Source of the DNA: Campylobacter sp. RM16192
GTDB taxonomy: Bacteria > Campylobacterota > Campylobacteria > Campylobacterales > Campylobacteraceae
Length of the DNA stretch: 64,000 bases
Direction of reading: 5' to 3'
Assembly: GCF_004803855.2 (NCBI RefSeq)
Contig: NZ_CP012552.1
Coordinates: 496,001-560,000 of the forward strand
Below the pieces are notes generated by a model that was not told where the DNA came from, searched no databases, and was given only the letters and a program-made list of their open reading frames with translations. Positions 1 to 8,942 of this stretch are shown piece after piece (within the stretch, counting starts at the first letter, position 1; each line of letters begins with the position of its first letter). Made by a program: the position numbers and the translations under genes.

Positions 1-1
1 T

Positions 2-43
2 AAAATCGCATATATGCGTCGCAAACTAGCTACAGTAAAATAA
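2..43 (+). CDS. C-terminal tail of an upstream gene, probably fumarate reductase iron-sulfur subunit (partial)
   Basis: The first bases read in one frame as a short basic tail, KIAYMRRKLATVK, followed by TAA and then a terminator hairpin. This resembles the end of epsilonproteobacterial FrdB as I remember it. In C. jejuni the gene before the dynamin pair is frdB, which fits. Only 13 codons are visible, so the identity is inference from a short tail plus synteny. Confidence 0.4.
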   Translation, partial: KIAYMRRKLATVK

Positions 44-47
44 TTTT

Positions 48-69
48 AAGAGAGCCTCTTGGCTCTCTT
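48..69 (+). terminator. Rho-independent terminator of the upstream gene
   Basis: A perfect 9-bp stem (AAGAGAGCC / GGCTCTCTT) closes a TCTT loop directly after the upstream stop codon. It separates that gene from the dynamin-like pair. Confidence 0.7.
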
Positions 70-154
70 GTATTTACAATACTATTTATTTCTCAACCAT
101 TAAGTGAAAATATACTAAAATCTTATATTGATAATCTTTGCTAAAGAGCTATTT

Positions 155-2281
155 ATGGATAAAATTTTAAGTGAAATTTGGGGTAGTGATAAGTTGTTTT
201 TGGATATGAAAAAACTTCTTATCGGCGATGAGAGATTGCTGGCCGTTTTGATGGCTACCAATCAGAAAAATTACGATAGATTTATTGCTATTGGCGAATT
301 TAGGGATATTTTACATGCATTAAATTTGAAAGCTAACATATACAGCGTCCAAAGCGCTCAAGTTGGCATAATAAATGCTCTTTTAAACTCAAAAATTTCA
401 AAAAATAGTCTATTAGATACCCTTAAAAGACTTCAAAATGAAGCTATTATAACTGCTTTAGAGTTAGAAAATTTAGAAAATTTTATAAATTCCATATCTG
501 CTAACTCTGGTATTAAAAACCAAAACAAAAACAATGAACAAAAAGATTTTTTTCATACTAAGATGAGTACTTTAGATTCTATTTACGAGAAACTTTTATC
601 TCTTTGTAATGGAAGATATTTTGAAGATAGATTAAAAAAAGCAAAACAAAAAAATAGCGAACTTGCATTTAATGTAGTTGTAACCGGAGTTGTAAACGCA
701 GGTAAATCTACTCTATTAAACGCTCTTTTGGGAACCAAAGTTTTAGGTACTTCAAATGTGCCAGAAACTGTAAATTTAACTATTCTAAAGCATTCTGATA
801 GCTCTTTTGCGAGAGTAAAATTTTGGAACGAAAATGAGTTAAGAGAGCTTGATTTAGATATAAATGATGATATAAAGCGTTTTGCAGGCAAAGAGATTGA
901 AATAAAAACCGAGGAATTAAAAGGCTATACTACCGCTCAAAATGAAATTTCAAAGGCTGTTAAAATTGTAGAGCTATATAAAAATTTAGAGCTCTTAAGA
1001 GATGGGATATGTATAGTCGACACTCCAGGCATAGATGATGTCGTGTTTTTGCGTGAAGAGATTGCGCGAAGGTATATGAACGAGTGTGACTTGATGGTGC
1101 ATTTAATGAATGTAAGTCAAAGTGCTACGCAAAAAGATGTAGAGTTTTTGATAAATTCGCTTAAAAGCTCTAATATAGTTAGGCTTGTAGTAGTTCTTAC
1201 ACATGCTGATTTGTTGCAGGTTCAGGATTTGAGCGAAGTAATAAACTACACTAAAAAAAGTCTAGAAAAAGAGCTTAAAACAAACGGGCTTGATAAAATT
1301 TCAAGCGAGATTAATTTCTTTACAATTAGTGCCAAGAAGTTTTTTGAAGGTGATGAAGATAGCGGAGTGGATAGCTTTAAAGAGTATCTTTATGAGATAT
1401 TTTTTGGACAGCATAGCGAGAAATCAAGGCTTGTATTGGAAGCATACAAAAAAGAGCTTATCTCTGTTGCAAGCGAGTTTTTAGAAGAGACTAAAGAGAG
1501 CTTGCTTCATTTAACCGGTTCAAATTTAGAGCTAAGTCAAAATTTAAAAAATCTAAAAGAGAGAAAAGACGCCCTTGCCGAAGAGTTTAAGGCTATAGAA
1601 GATATGGTTATTAGTGAGTTTGAGAAGATTGATATAAATAGTCTTGATGCTGATTTTTTAATGAGCTTAAGATTAGTCGGCACAACTCTTAAAGATAGGA
1701 TTTTAAATGAAGTTGATTTTGCTAAAAGGCGCAAAGAAAATATAGATGAAGATAGAATAAAATACATCATTCAAACATCTCTAAATGACGGCCTTTTGGC
1801 TACAGCTAGAATAAAACGAAATGAGATTTTAAGACGCATAAAATCTTGCGCCACAAATATTAGTTTAAAATTTGCAGATTTTAAGATTGATGCAGATGAG
1901 AAAGTGTTTAATATCGGAGATTATCTAAGCGCACAAGGTGTCAGTTTTGGATATATGGATGTAGCGCAAAAAATTTGTAAATTTTTAAATTCAAAAGAGT
2001 TGGAAAATAGTATAAATACAAGTTTAGAAGAGTTTTTAAAAGATGAAAAGATTGCCAATTTTGTATTTAATTTAATTAAGTTTGAAAAAGATGAGTTTGA
2101 AAAGAGGCTTAACGCAAAAATGCAGCATAGACGCATAATTTTTGAAGAGGATGAAAGAAGGCTTGCGAAAGAGAGTGAAATTTTAAGCAAAACAGGTGGC
2201 GAAATAGCCGAAAATTTAATTCATTTTGAAAAATTAAGAGATGATTTGAGCTCTATTTTAGAGGAGTTAAAAGATGCTTGA
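155..2281 (+). CDS. Dynamin-like GTPase, large subunit (Cj0411/DLP1-type)
   Basis: This is a bacterial dynamin-like protein of about 708 residues. A G1/P-loop (GVVNAGKST) lies near residue 178, a G3 DTPG near residue 290 and a G4 THAD near residue 350. Long helical stalk segments follow, rich in Glu, Lys and Leu. About 170 residues precede the GTPase domain, as in C. jejuni DLP1. The frame opens at a TTG (position 128), but the ATG at 155 has an AAAGAG stretch in front and is preferred. The 3' end overlaps the next dynamin gene by 8 bases, so the two are translationally coupled. In C. jejuni the homologous pair assembles as a DLP1/DLP2 heterotetramer that tethers membranes. The same role here is inferred from pairing and domain layout. 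Confidence 0.85.
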   Translation: MDKILSEIWGSDKLFLDMKKLLIGDERLLAVLMATNQKNYDRFIAIGEFRDILHALNLKANIYSVQSAQVGIINALLNSKISKNSLLDTLKRLQNEAIITALELENLENFINSISANSGIKNQNKNNEQKDFFHTKMSTLDSIYEKLLSLCNGRYFEDRLKKAKQKNSELAFNVVVTGVVNAGKSTLLNALLGTKVLGTSNVPETVNLTILKHSDSSFARVKFWNENELRELDLDINDDIKRFAGKEIEIKTEELKGYTTAQNEISKAVKIVELYKNLELLRDGICIVDTPGIDDVVFLREEIARRYMNECDLMVHLMNVSQSATQKDVEFLINSLKSSNIVRLVVVLTHADLLQVQDLSEVINYTKKSLEKELKTNGLDKISSEINFFTISAKKFFEGDEDSGVDSFKEYLYEIFFGQHSEKSRLVLEAYKKELISVASEFLEETKESLLHLTGSNLELSQNLKNLKERKDALAEEFKAIEDMVISEFEKIDINSLDADFLMSLRLVGTTLKDRILNEVDFAKRRKENIDEDRIKYIIQTSLNDGLLATARIKRNEILRRIKSCATNISLKFADFKIDADEKVFNIGDYLSAQGVSFGYMDVAQKICKFLNSKELENSINTSLEEFLKDEKIANFVFNLIKFEKDEFEKRLNAKMQHRRIIFEEDERRLAKESEILSKTGGEIAENLIHFEKLRDDLSSILEELKDA

Positions 2282-4118
2282 AAAATTTATATCCTCTTAC
2301 AAGATGACATATTTTAAAATTTTCGGAGATGATTTTTACGGGCGATTTAAAGCTTATGAAAATGCGCTTTTAGAGCCTAAATTTCACCCTAGTAGTGAAT
2401 TAAAAGATGAGCTTAGAAAGCTTGATCTATTTTTAAGCGAGCCTGTTCAGATCGCTATTGTAGGGCAGTTTTCAAGTGGTAAATCGACCTTTTTAAATGC
2501 TCTTTTGGGCTTTGATATTTTGCCTACAGGAGTTACACCGGTAACTGCGAGGCTCACGCGCATAAAATATGGCGAAAATTTTTCTTTAAGAGTGGATTAT
2601 AAAAATGGCAAAGAGCTTAGTCTAAATGTGAATGAAATAGCTAAATTCGTCGATCAGCGCGTTTATGGGGATGAAGTTAAGGAGCTTTGTATATATGCGC
2701 CAAATCCTATTTTAAAACTTGTAAATTTTATCGATACTCCTGGACTTAATTCGCTATCAAGCTCGGATACTAACATAACCAAAGAGGTTTTGGATTCCGT
2801 TTCAAGCGTTATTTGGCTAAGTCTTATAGAAAATGCCGCTCGCGCAAGTGAATTAAATGATCTTAAAGAGTTCTTGCAAAATACTGGTAAAACAGCAATT
2901 TGTGTATTAAATCAAAAGGATAAACTAAGCGATCTTGAGCTCGAAAATGTATTGGCTCATGCGAAAATAACATTTGATGGAATTTTTGAAGAGATTATTG
3001 CTATCTCTGCTAAGCAGGCTAATTTGGCTAGAAAAAATCAAGATGAAAATTTAATGCTTGTTTCAAATTTCAAAAGTGTTTTGGATGCTATAGATAGATA
3101 CTTTATTAGTGAAAAAATAAAAGAGAAATTTGTATTAAAAAAATGCGAGAGTATTTTGGCTCAAAGTATAAATCAGCATGAGTATTTTTGTGAAATTTAC
3201 GAAAAAGCTAAAGAGATTGTAACTAAATTTGATTTTGAACTTGATGCAAATTTAGAGCGAATTAAAAATAAATTTAAACCAAAAACAGAGACGGCTTTTA
3301 ATGAAATAAAGGAAATTTCAAAGTTTATTAGTGATGAAATTTTAAGTAGTTTAAAGCCTAAAAAAAAGTATAAATTTATATCCAAAAAATCGCTTTTAAA
3401 GAGTGATATTTACGAAAGGCAAGAGTATGAAATGATGAGCTTTGATAGTGATGAGATTTTTTCAAAGCTTATTTATAATGATGTAAAGCTTAGTAAATTT
3501 TTTAGAATTTATAGGCGAAATTTATCTATACTTGAGGATGAGCTTAAGGCTGAGATCGATGAAATTTATAAAAATTTAGAGCGTGAATTTCTGATTTATA
3601 AATCCGAGTTTGAAAATATAATTAAAGAGATTTCTATACACTCTGATACTGAGTTTGCCACGATTAGAACTTATGCGGGGCAAATTTATAGATTGATATT
3701 AAGAGATTTTGAAACGGTTAAATTTAACAAGCTTCACAAGCTCTCTTTGTTTTTTGAAAAGCTAAATTTAAAAGTAGTTGCAAGCTATGAAAATGCTATA
3801 AAAATTGCTGTGCATTTTATAAAAGATAAGATCGAAAACTCCGCCATTGCTTACGAAAAAGATCCGCTGCATTTTGCGCTATTTATCCCAACTAGTGTAG
3901 AGACTTTTGATAGGGTTTTGATATCTCTTAATTTATATGAATTTGAAAATGAGATGCTATCAAATAGCTCCTTTTTAAACAAAATTATAAATGAGCTTAG
4001 AATGGAATTTGGCGAGATAAAAGAGGCTAAAATAGAGCAGCTAAATAGCCTCTCAAATAGACATAAAGCCCTAAAGAGCGAGCTTGAAAATCTTAGTTTA
4101 TCTTTTGGTTGTGACTAA
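2274..4118 (+). CDS. Dynamin-like GTPase, small subunit (Cj0412/DLP2-type)
   Basis: This 614-residue protein is the second dynamin-like GTPase of the pair. G1 (GQFSSGKST) lies at residues 64-72, G3 DTPG near residue 153 and G4 NQKD near residue 213. Helical stalk and trunk regions fill the C-terminal two thirds. Its GTPase domain starts much nearer the N-terminus than in its partner, which matches DLP2. It begins inside the end of the upstream gene (8-base overlap). It converges on the following minus-strand gene with one base between stop codons and no terminator visible there. The expected function is GTP-dependent membrane binding and tethering as a hetero-oligomer with the upstream product. 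Confidence 0.85.
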   Translation: MLEKFISSYKMTYFKIFGDDFYGRFKAYENALLEPKFHPSSELKDELRKLDLFLSEPVQIAIVGQFSSGKSTFLNALLGFDILPTGVTPVTARLTRIKYGENFSLRVDYKNGKELSLNVNEIAKFVDQRVYGDEVKELCIYAPNPILKLVNFIDTPGLNSLSSSDTNITKEVLDSVSSVIWLSLIENAARASELNDLKEFLQNTGKTAICVLNQKDKLSDLELENVLAHAKITFDGIFEEIIAISAKQANLARKNQDENLMLVSNFKSVLDAIDRYFISEKIKEKFVLKKCESILAQSINQHEYFCEIYEKAKEIVTKFDFELDANLERIKNKFKPKTETAFNEIKEISKFISDEILSSLKPKKKYKFISKKSLLKSDIYERQEYEMMSFDSDEIFSKLIYNDVKLSKFFRIYRRNLSILEDELKAEIDEIYKNLEREFLIYKSEFENIIKEISIHSDTEFATIRTYAGQIYRLILRDFETVKFNKLHKLSLFFEKLNLKVVASYENAIKIAVHFIKDKIENSAIAYEKDPLHFALFIPTSVETFDRVLISLNLYEFENEMLSNSSFLNKIINELRMEFGEIKEAKIEQLNSLSNRHKALKSELENLSLSFGCD

Positions 4119-4119
4119 T

Positions 4120-5166
4120 TTAGACAAAGGATCTCTCTTTAAGTAAGACATAAAGCTTAATTGTGGAGAGAAAGAATGTCACAATCGCTGGGCCAAGTAT
4201 TATGCCCCAAAAACCAAATGTTGTGATGCCTGCTATCATCGCGAAAAATATAAGAAGCTCGTTGATTTTAGTTGGAATCTCAACTAGTCTATCATTTATA
4301 AATTTAATTATTAATGGTTTTAAAAAAGTATCTGCCACTATTGATATCATAATTATAGTATAAAGCGCTATTGTTATCGCTCCCATCGTATTTCCGTTGG
4401 CAAATTCATATAGGCTGATAGGCCCCCATGCAAGTAGCCCGCCGACTACTGGAATTAAAGATGAAAAACCAAATATAATGCCTGTTAAAAAGCCGTTATA
4501 TCCAAATATCATCGTTATAATGGCAAATAAAAATCCTTGCAAGATCATATTGGCTATTATCGAAAAGAACACGACGCTCATTACATTTGCTACTTCGCTA
4601 AGTATGAATTGAGTATCCTCCTTTTGCATAGGAAGAGCCTCTTTTAGATAACTTACAAGATCGTTTCCGTAAACGAAAGAGAAAAATACAAAAACTACGA
4701 TTATGACCATATCGGTTAAGAATTTAGCACTTAATTTACCAATATTTGCCAAATTTGAAATAATTTTGGTCGAGATCGCTTTTATATCTATATTCGCAAT
4801 CAGCTCTTTAAATTTAGGTTCTAAAAAATCTATACTTGCAGGAAGTGCGAAATCATAGTTTTTGATGTAATCAATAGTGTTTGTAACGTTATTCATATTA
4901 AATCCAGCTGCTTGTCTTGTAAGCTCTATCACGGCGTAGATAAAAGGAGCGATGAATAGTAAAAACAAAACTGCCGTAGTAAGTGCTGCTGATAGTGTTT
5001 TGCTGTTTTTGGTAAGTTCTAAAAATTTAACGTTTATATTAGATGTCGCGACCGCTAGCAGAGCGGCTATAAAAATATTTAGCAAAAATGGCTTAAATAG
5101 ATAAATAACCAAAGAGATTGCGAAAAATACGAAAATCCCGAAGAAAATTCTACTATTATTGACCAT
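4120..5166 (-). CDS. AI-2E transporter family inner-membrane protein (PerM/AmaA-like)
   Basis: This is a polytopic membrane protein of about 348 residues. A paired helix segment lies at the N-terminus, a soluble region of about 80 residues follows, and a cluster of helices fills the C-terminal half with the glycine- and proline-rich loops ([22 protein letters not shown]-like) typical of the AI-2E/PerM family. Such proteins are proposed exporters of small molecules or Na+/H+ antiporters, and the substrate here is unknown. The ATG at 5166 is preferred over the in-frame TTG one codon upstream because AAGGA lies in front. The start overlaps the end of ruvB. In C. jejuni ruvB is likewise followed by this gene (amaA), so the pair is conserved. 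Confidence 0.85.
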   Translation of the reverse strand: MVNNSRIFFGIFVFFAISLVIYLFKPFLLNIFIAALLAVATSNINVKFLELTKNSKTLSAALTTAVLFLLFIAPFIYAVIELTRQAAGFNMNNVTNTIDYIKNYDFALPASIDFLEPKFKELIANIDIKAISTKIISNLANIGKLSAKFLTDMVIIVVFVFFSFVYGNDLVSYLKEALPMQKEDTQFILSEVANVMSVVFFSIIANMILQGFLFAIITMIFGYNGFLTGIIFGFSSLIPVVGGLLAWGPISLYEFANGNTMGAITIALYTIIMISIVADTFLKPLIIKFINDRLVEIPTKINELLIFFAMIAGITTFGFWGIILGPAIVTFFLSTIKLYVLLKERSFV

Positions 5167-6172
5167 CAAAAAGTCCTTTGTCTTCTTTAAATTTTAGCTT
5201 GAACGTCTCGTAGCACTTGCCGCTTGCGATACGTCCTTTTGCCGTACGCTCGATAAATCCGTTTGCAAGCAAATAAGGCTCTATAACGTCTTCTATCGTC
5301 CCTTCGTCCTCGCTAAGTGCGGCGGCAATTGTGTTTAGCCCCAAAGGCTTGCGTTTAGCGTCAAGTAAAATTTCAAGATATTTTATATCCATCTCATCAA
5401 ATCCGATTTCGTTTACTCCAAGTGCGTCAAGCGCCTCTTTGGCACGTTTTTGCGAGATGATGAGTTCGTCGTTTACTTCGGCAAAGTCACGAATCCGCTT
5501 TAGCAGTCTAAGCGCGATTCTAGGAGTTGCGCGCGCCCTTCTTGCGACTTCAAGAGCGGCACTTTTTTCGCACTCTTTGCCAAGCTTTACCGAGGCTATT
5601 TGAACGATTCTGGCTAGCTCCTCATGGCTATAAAATTGCAGTCTAAAATCCATCCCGAAGCGATCTCTAAGCGGAGCTGAAATCATACCCGCTCGCGTCG
5701 TAGCACCGATAAGCGTAAATTTCGGCAGGTCTATCTTAATCGTTTGTGCCGCAGGTCCTGAGCCTATGATGATATCAAGCCTAAAGTCCTCCATCGCAGG
5801 ATAAAGCACCTCTTCGATAGCCGAGCTTAGGCGGTGAATTTCATCGATAAATAGCACGTCGCCTTCTTGTAAATTTGTAAGCACGGCTGCTAGATCGCCG
5901 CTCTTTTCTATCATCGGAGCCGCCGTCATCTTGATACTTACACCCATTTCGTTTGAGATGATGTGCGCAAGAGTGGTCTTGCCAAGCCCAGGAGGTCCGT
6001 AAAAAAGCACATGGTCAAGGCATTCGCCGCGCTTTTTAGCAGCTTTTATGAAGACATCTAAATTTTGTTTTATCTTTTCTTGCCCGATGTAGTCTTCAAA
6101 TTTGCTCGGTCTTAAAGAGGTTTCAAATTCGCTTTCAAAGCTTACTTTTTCTATCTCGACTATTCTATCCAT
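5156..6172 (-). CDS. ruvB: Holliday junction branch migration ATPase RuvB
   Basis: RuvB is the hexameric AAA+ motor that drives branch migration of Holliday junctions with RuvA. The 338 residues carry Walker A (GPPGLGKTT) near residue 61, Walker B (DEIHRL) near residue 110, sensor 1 (GATTRAG) near residue 155 and the arginine finger region LRDRFG. A C-terminal winged helix ends the protein ([20 protein letters not shown]). Length and motifs are normal. It is read before the AI-2E-family gene with a short overlap. RuvA and RuvC are not in the window. Confidence 0.97.
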   Translation of the reverse strand: MDRIVEIEKVSFESEFETSLRPSKFEDYIGQEKIKQNLDVFIKAAKKRGECLDHVLFYGPPGLGKTTLAHIISNEMGVSIKMTAAPMIEKSGDLAAVLTNLQEGDVLFIDEIHRLSSAIEEVLYPAMEDFRLDIIIGSGPAAQTIKIDLPKFTLIGATTRAGMISAPLRDRFGMDFRLQFYSHEELARIVQIASVKLGKECEKSAALEVARRARATPRIALRLLKRIRDFAEVNDELIISQKRAKEALDALGVNEIGFDEMDIKYLEILLDAKRKPLGLNTIAAALSEDEGTIEDVIEPYLLANGFIERTAKGRIASGKCYETFKLKFKEDKGLFDGQ

Positions 6173-6179
6173 GATCGTC

Positions 6180-7019
6180 TTAAAATTTCTCCAAAAGCTT
6201 TGCTAATATCTCGCATCTTTCTTTATCACCCATTTTGCAAGATGCCGCTATGGACTCATACTCTTCATATTTTTTTTCGTCTATTTTGCCGTTTTCAAAT
6301 TTGATTCCAAGCGCGTTGCAACCATCTTCATTGCCCATGTGACAAGCTGTCGCATACGAATCATAGGCGTTATATACGTTTTTATCTGTTCCGTAGCCGT
6401 TTTCATACATTATGCCTAGCGCATTGCATCCTAGAGCGTTTTTCATATAACATGAACGATCAAAAAACTTAAAGGCATTTTTATAATTTTTTTCAGTAGA
6501 TACTCCTTCGTACATCATGGATGCTATATTAAAGCATGCGGCTCCGTTGTATAGTTCGCAAGCCTTATAATATAGATCAAATGCTTTGTGGTGATCCTTT
6601 TCGACACCATCTCCGTTATAATACATAACGCCTAAATTTGTGCAAGCATTGTCTTCTTTGAGTTCGCAAGCCTTTGAATAAAGCTCAAAAACTCTTTTTA
6701 TATTTTTGCTTACAATTTCGCCTTTTTTGTATATTAAAGCCAGATCAAAGCATCCTGTCCCATTTTTTAATTCGCAAGCCTTATTAAAAAACTCGTATGC
6801 TATTTTGTGATCTTGTTTTACGCCTAGTCCTTTATAATATATATCTCCTAAAACGGCACATCCGTATCCATCGCCTTTATTGCAAATTTCAGTTACTATT
6901 TCTCTAACTTTTTTGTAATCTTTTTTTTCAAATGCATCTCTAGCCTGCGATATTTCACTCTGCATAGCAAAAATTTGACTTGTAAAAATTAAAAATAATA
7001 TTAAAATTTTAAATTTCAT
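6180..7019 (-). CDS. Secreted Sel1-repeat, cysteine-rich protein (Hcp-like)
   Basis: This 279-residue protein starts with a signal peptide (hydrophobic stretch to about residue 18, cleaved near FAMQ). Six or so Sel1-like repeats of about 36 residues follow, each with the pattern A-C-E-L-x-N-G-x-G-C and G-V-x-K-D. The paired cysteines in every repeat are the hallmark of the Helicobacter cysteine-rich proteins (Hcp), where each pair is disulfide-bonded. A periplasmic or secreted location is therefore expected. Family members serve as protein-protein scaffolds, and the beta-lactamase label often attached to them should not be assumed. It ends 7 bases before ruvB, so it may lead a small transcript with ruvB. 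Confidence 0.8.
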   Translation of the reverse strand: MKFKILILFLIFTSQIFAMQSEISQARDAFEKKDYKKVREIVTEICNKGDGYGCAVLGDIYYKGLGVKQDHKIAYEFFNKACELKNGTGCFDLALIYKKGEIVSKNIKRVFELYSKACELKEDNACTNLGVMYYNGDGVEKDHHKAFDLYYKACELYNGAACFNIASMMYEGVSTEKNYKNAFKFFDRSCYMKNALGCNALGIMYENGYGTDKNVYNAYDSYATACHMGNEDGCNALGIKFENGKIDEKKYEEYESIAASCKMGDKERCEILAKLLEKF

Positions 7020-7027
7020 TATCTATC

Positions 7028-7843
7028 CTAAATTTTATATTTGTATTCTTCACTTGGAAATGCCCTATTTTTTACTTCTTCCGCGTATTTTTGCACCGCT
7101 TCACGAACTAAATTTGAGCCATCGATATAATGCTTTGCAAATTTTGGTTTAAACTCTTCAAATAGACCTAGCATATCTGACCAGACTAAAATTTGCCCGT
7201 CTACATTAACTCCTGAACCTATACCTATAACCGGTATTTTAACACTTTTGGCTACTTTTTCGGCCACGCTTTCTATAACTCCTTCAATAACCATAGAAAA
7301 TGCTCCAGCCTCCTCTATTGCCATTGCCTCTTCGATAAGTCTATTTTCATCATCACTTATGCGACCTTTTACTTTGTATCCACCTTCAAATCTTACTTGC
7401 TGAGGCATAAGTCCTATATGCCCCATTACGCTTATTCCCTCCTCACAAAGCCTTTTAATAGTTTTTGTTACTCTTAGTCCACCCTCTAATTTAACGGCAT
7501 CTACATCTGTTTGCCTGAAAAATTTAGAAGCGTTTTTTATAGCCATTTTTTCGTCTGTATAACTTGCAAATGGCATATCCGTGACTTTAAAAGCTCGTTT
7601 TGAGCCAGCACAAACGGCTTTTGTATGATACATCATAATCTCAGTTGAAGCACTTAATGTGTCTTTCTTGCCATTGAAGCTTAGATTAAGACTATCTCCT
7701 ATTAAAATAATATCAACATAGTCATCAAAAAGCCTAGCAAAAAGTGCATCATAAGCTGTAATCGCAACTATGGGAACTATAGGTTGGATTAGTTTTTTGT
7801 TTTTGATGTCGGTTATTGTAATTTTTTTTTCTTTTAAAAGCAT
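7028..7843 (-). CDS. panB: 3-methyl-2-oxobutanoate hydroxymethyltransferase
   Basis: PanB makes ketopantoate from alpha-ketoisovalerate and methylene-tetrahydrofolate, the first committed step of pantothenate and CoA synthesis. The 271 residues include the Mg2+-binding and active-site segments ILIGDSLNLSF, VKLEGG, MGHIGLMPQ and VIGIGSGVNVDGQ, and the expected TIM-barrel length. It lies upstream of the Sel1 gene with 8 bases between, and diverges from the Hpt-like gene. The other pantothenate genes are not in this window. Confidence 0.95.
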   Translation of the reverse strand: MLLKEKKITITDIKNKKLIQPIVPIVAITAYDALFARLFDDYVDIILIGDSLNLSFNGKKDTLSASTEIMMYHTKAVCAGSKRAFKVTDMPFASYTDEKMAIKNASKFFRQTDVDAVKLEGGLRVTKTIKRLCEEGISVMGHIGLMPQQVRFEGGYKVKGRISDDENRLIEEAMAIEEAGAFSMVIEGVIESVAEKVAKSVKIPVIGIGSGVNVDGQILVWSDMLGLFEEFKPKFAKHYIDGSNLVREAVQKYAEEVKNRAFPSEEYKYKI

Positions 7844-7927
7844 TTCTATATCACTTTTTATTTAGTTAAATTTTCTAATTTTATCAAAAAAATGCTACAA
7901 TCACTCTGAATATTTAAGGATATAAAA

Positions 7928-8335
7928 ATGGGGATATTGAAAAATCTTGAAATTGACTATTCTTATGATATTGTTGAAGAATTTTTAACGCACTATTCTA
8001 TGATGTGCGAGCTTATGGAACCTCTCATAATTGATCTTGCTAGGGAGGATAGATACAAGAGTAGTATAGAGGAGTTATTTAGAATTTTTCACAATATTAA
8101 ATCGGCTACATCATTTATGAAGATTGATCCTATATTAAAACTTACTACTCTTAGTGAAGAAATTTGCTCTGAAGCAAGGGATTTAAGAGGGCCTGCTAAT
8201 GATGAATTCGTAGATTGGTTGCTTATTGTAAGCGATCAGTTTAATAAATATCGCGAAGATATAGAGGCTGATGCCGAATTTTTTAGTGTTTTAAATCCTA
8301 TGATTGTAAAAATTCCTTCAAAGCTTGATATTTGA
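7928..8335 (+). CDS. Small Hpt-like (histidine phosphotransfer) protein
   Basis: This 135-residue soluble, mostly helical protein has a histidine phosphotransfer motif, FHNIKSATSFM, with the candidate phospho-accepting His at residue 55. The surrounding pattern (H-x-I-K-S/A) matches Hpt domains such as those of CheA and phosphorelay proteins. No kinase or receiver domain is fused, and none lies next to it. The start at ATG 7928 has AAGGA about 7 bases upstream. It is followed within 40 bases by ssrA. A phosphorelay intermediate is likely, but its partners are unknown. Confidence 0.65.
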   Translation: MGILKNLEIDYSYDIVEEFLTHYSMMCELMEPLIIDLAREDRYKSSIEELFRIFHNIKSATSFMKIDPILKLTTLSEEICSEARDLRGPANDEFVDWLLIVSDQFNKYREDIEADAEFFSVLNPMIVKIPSKLDI

Positions 8336-8373
8336 CAAAAAAATAAAAATAAACTACAATAGTTACCTTTTAT

Positions 8374-8733
8374 GGGAGCGACTTGGCTTCGACAGGAGCA
8401 GAGCGCACATGGTGGCACGTCGCTTTGAGCAAAGCGTAAAAAGCTCAAATTAAAATTAAACGCAAATAACGTTAAATTCGCTCCTGCTTACGCTAAAGCT
8501 GCGTAAGTTCAGTTGAGCCTTGCTTGTTTTGATACTATCTAAAAACGTGAGCGAGTAACCCTAGATAGAGTAGGTTTGTGGTCTGACGAACTATAAGCTG
8601 AAATTTTGTCTTAGTCTAGCTTTTGGTTTTGGAAAGTGAGCTTTGCTAGATGAATTTTTCACTTTTGCTAAGCGTGTAGAGGCTGTGTGTGGTTTGTTTT
8701 TGGACAGGGGTTCGATCCCCCTCGCTTCCACCA
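8374..8733 (+). ncRNA. ssrA: Transfer-messenger RNA (ssrA)
   Basis: The 5' end GGGAGCG pairs with CGCTTCC near the 3' end (one G-U pair), followed by the discriminator A and an encoded CCA. The T-arm (GGGGTTCGATCCCC) is complete. The internal frame at 8462-8506 encodes the proteolysis tag ANNVKFAPAYAKAA and ends in TAA; this is the tag of C. jejuni. The RNA rescues stalled ribosomes with SmpB. Its 3' end is a common integration target, and a decayed element follows here. Confidence 0.97.
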
Positions 8734-8737
8734 TTTA
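8721..8737 (+). repeat. Attachment site (attL) at the 3' end of ssrA
   Basis: The segment CTCGCTTCCACCATTTA covers the last bases of the tmRNA and four bases beyond. A near-identical copy lacking one T lies at 11545-11560. Such a duplication flanks elements inserted by tyrosine recombinases into tRNA or tmRNA genes. Confidence 0.75.
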
Positions 8738-8866
8738 TTTATTTTCTAGTATTTCTTAAGTTTTGTTTTATTTCTTAATACTTTATTTAAACCTCTAAAA
8801 TAAGTTATTTTATGCATTTTTGTAGCTTATTACCAGTTTTTATGTTAGAATCATTTCCAAATTATT

Positions 8867-8906
8867 AAGTGACTAATTGGGTGACTAGCTACTCATTAAG
8901 TGACTA
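8867..8906 (+). repeat. Arm-type direct repeats next to the integrase
   Basis: Three copies of a 9-base unit, AAGTGACTA, GGGTGACTA and AAGTGACTA, start at 8867, 8879 and 8898, between attL and the integrase start. Related units AAGGGACTA and AAGGGACTT occur at the other end of the element. The placement is that of arm-type integrase binding sites. Confidence 0.5.
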
Positions 8907-8942
8907 GCATCTTTTTAAAAGTCATCTAATGAAAGGAGTGAT

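Noticed and set aside
583-891. Minus-strand frame inside the first dynamin gene, and similar reverse frames across the window
   Set aside because: These are reverse-strand shadows of AT-rich coding genes without ribosome binding sites or recognisable domains.
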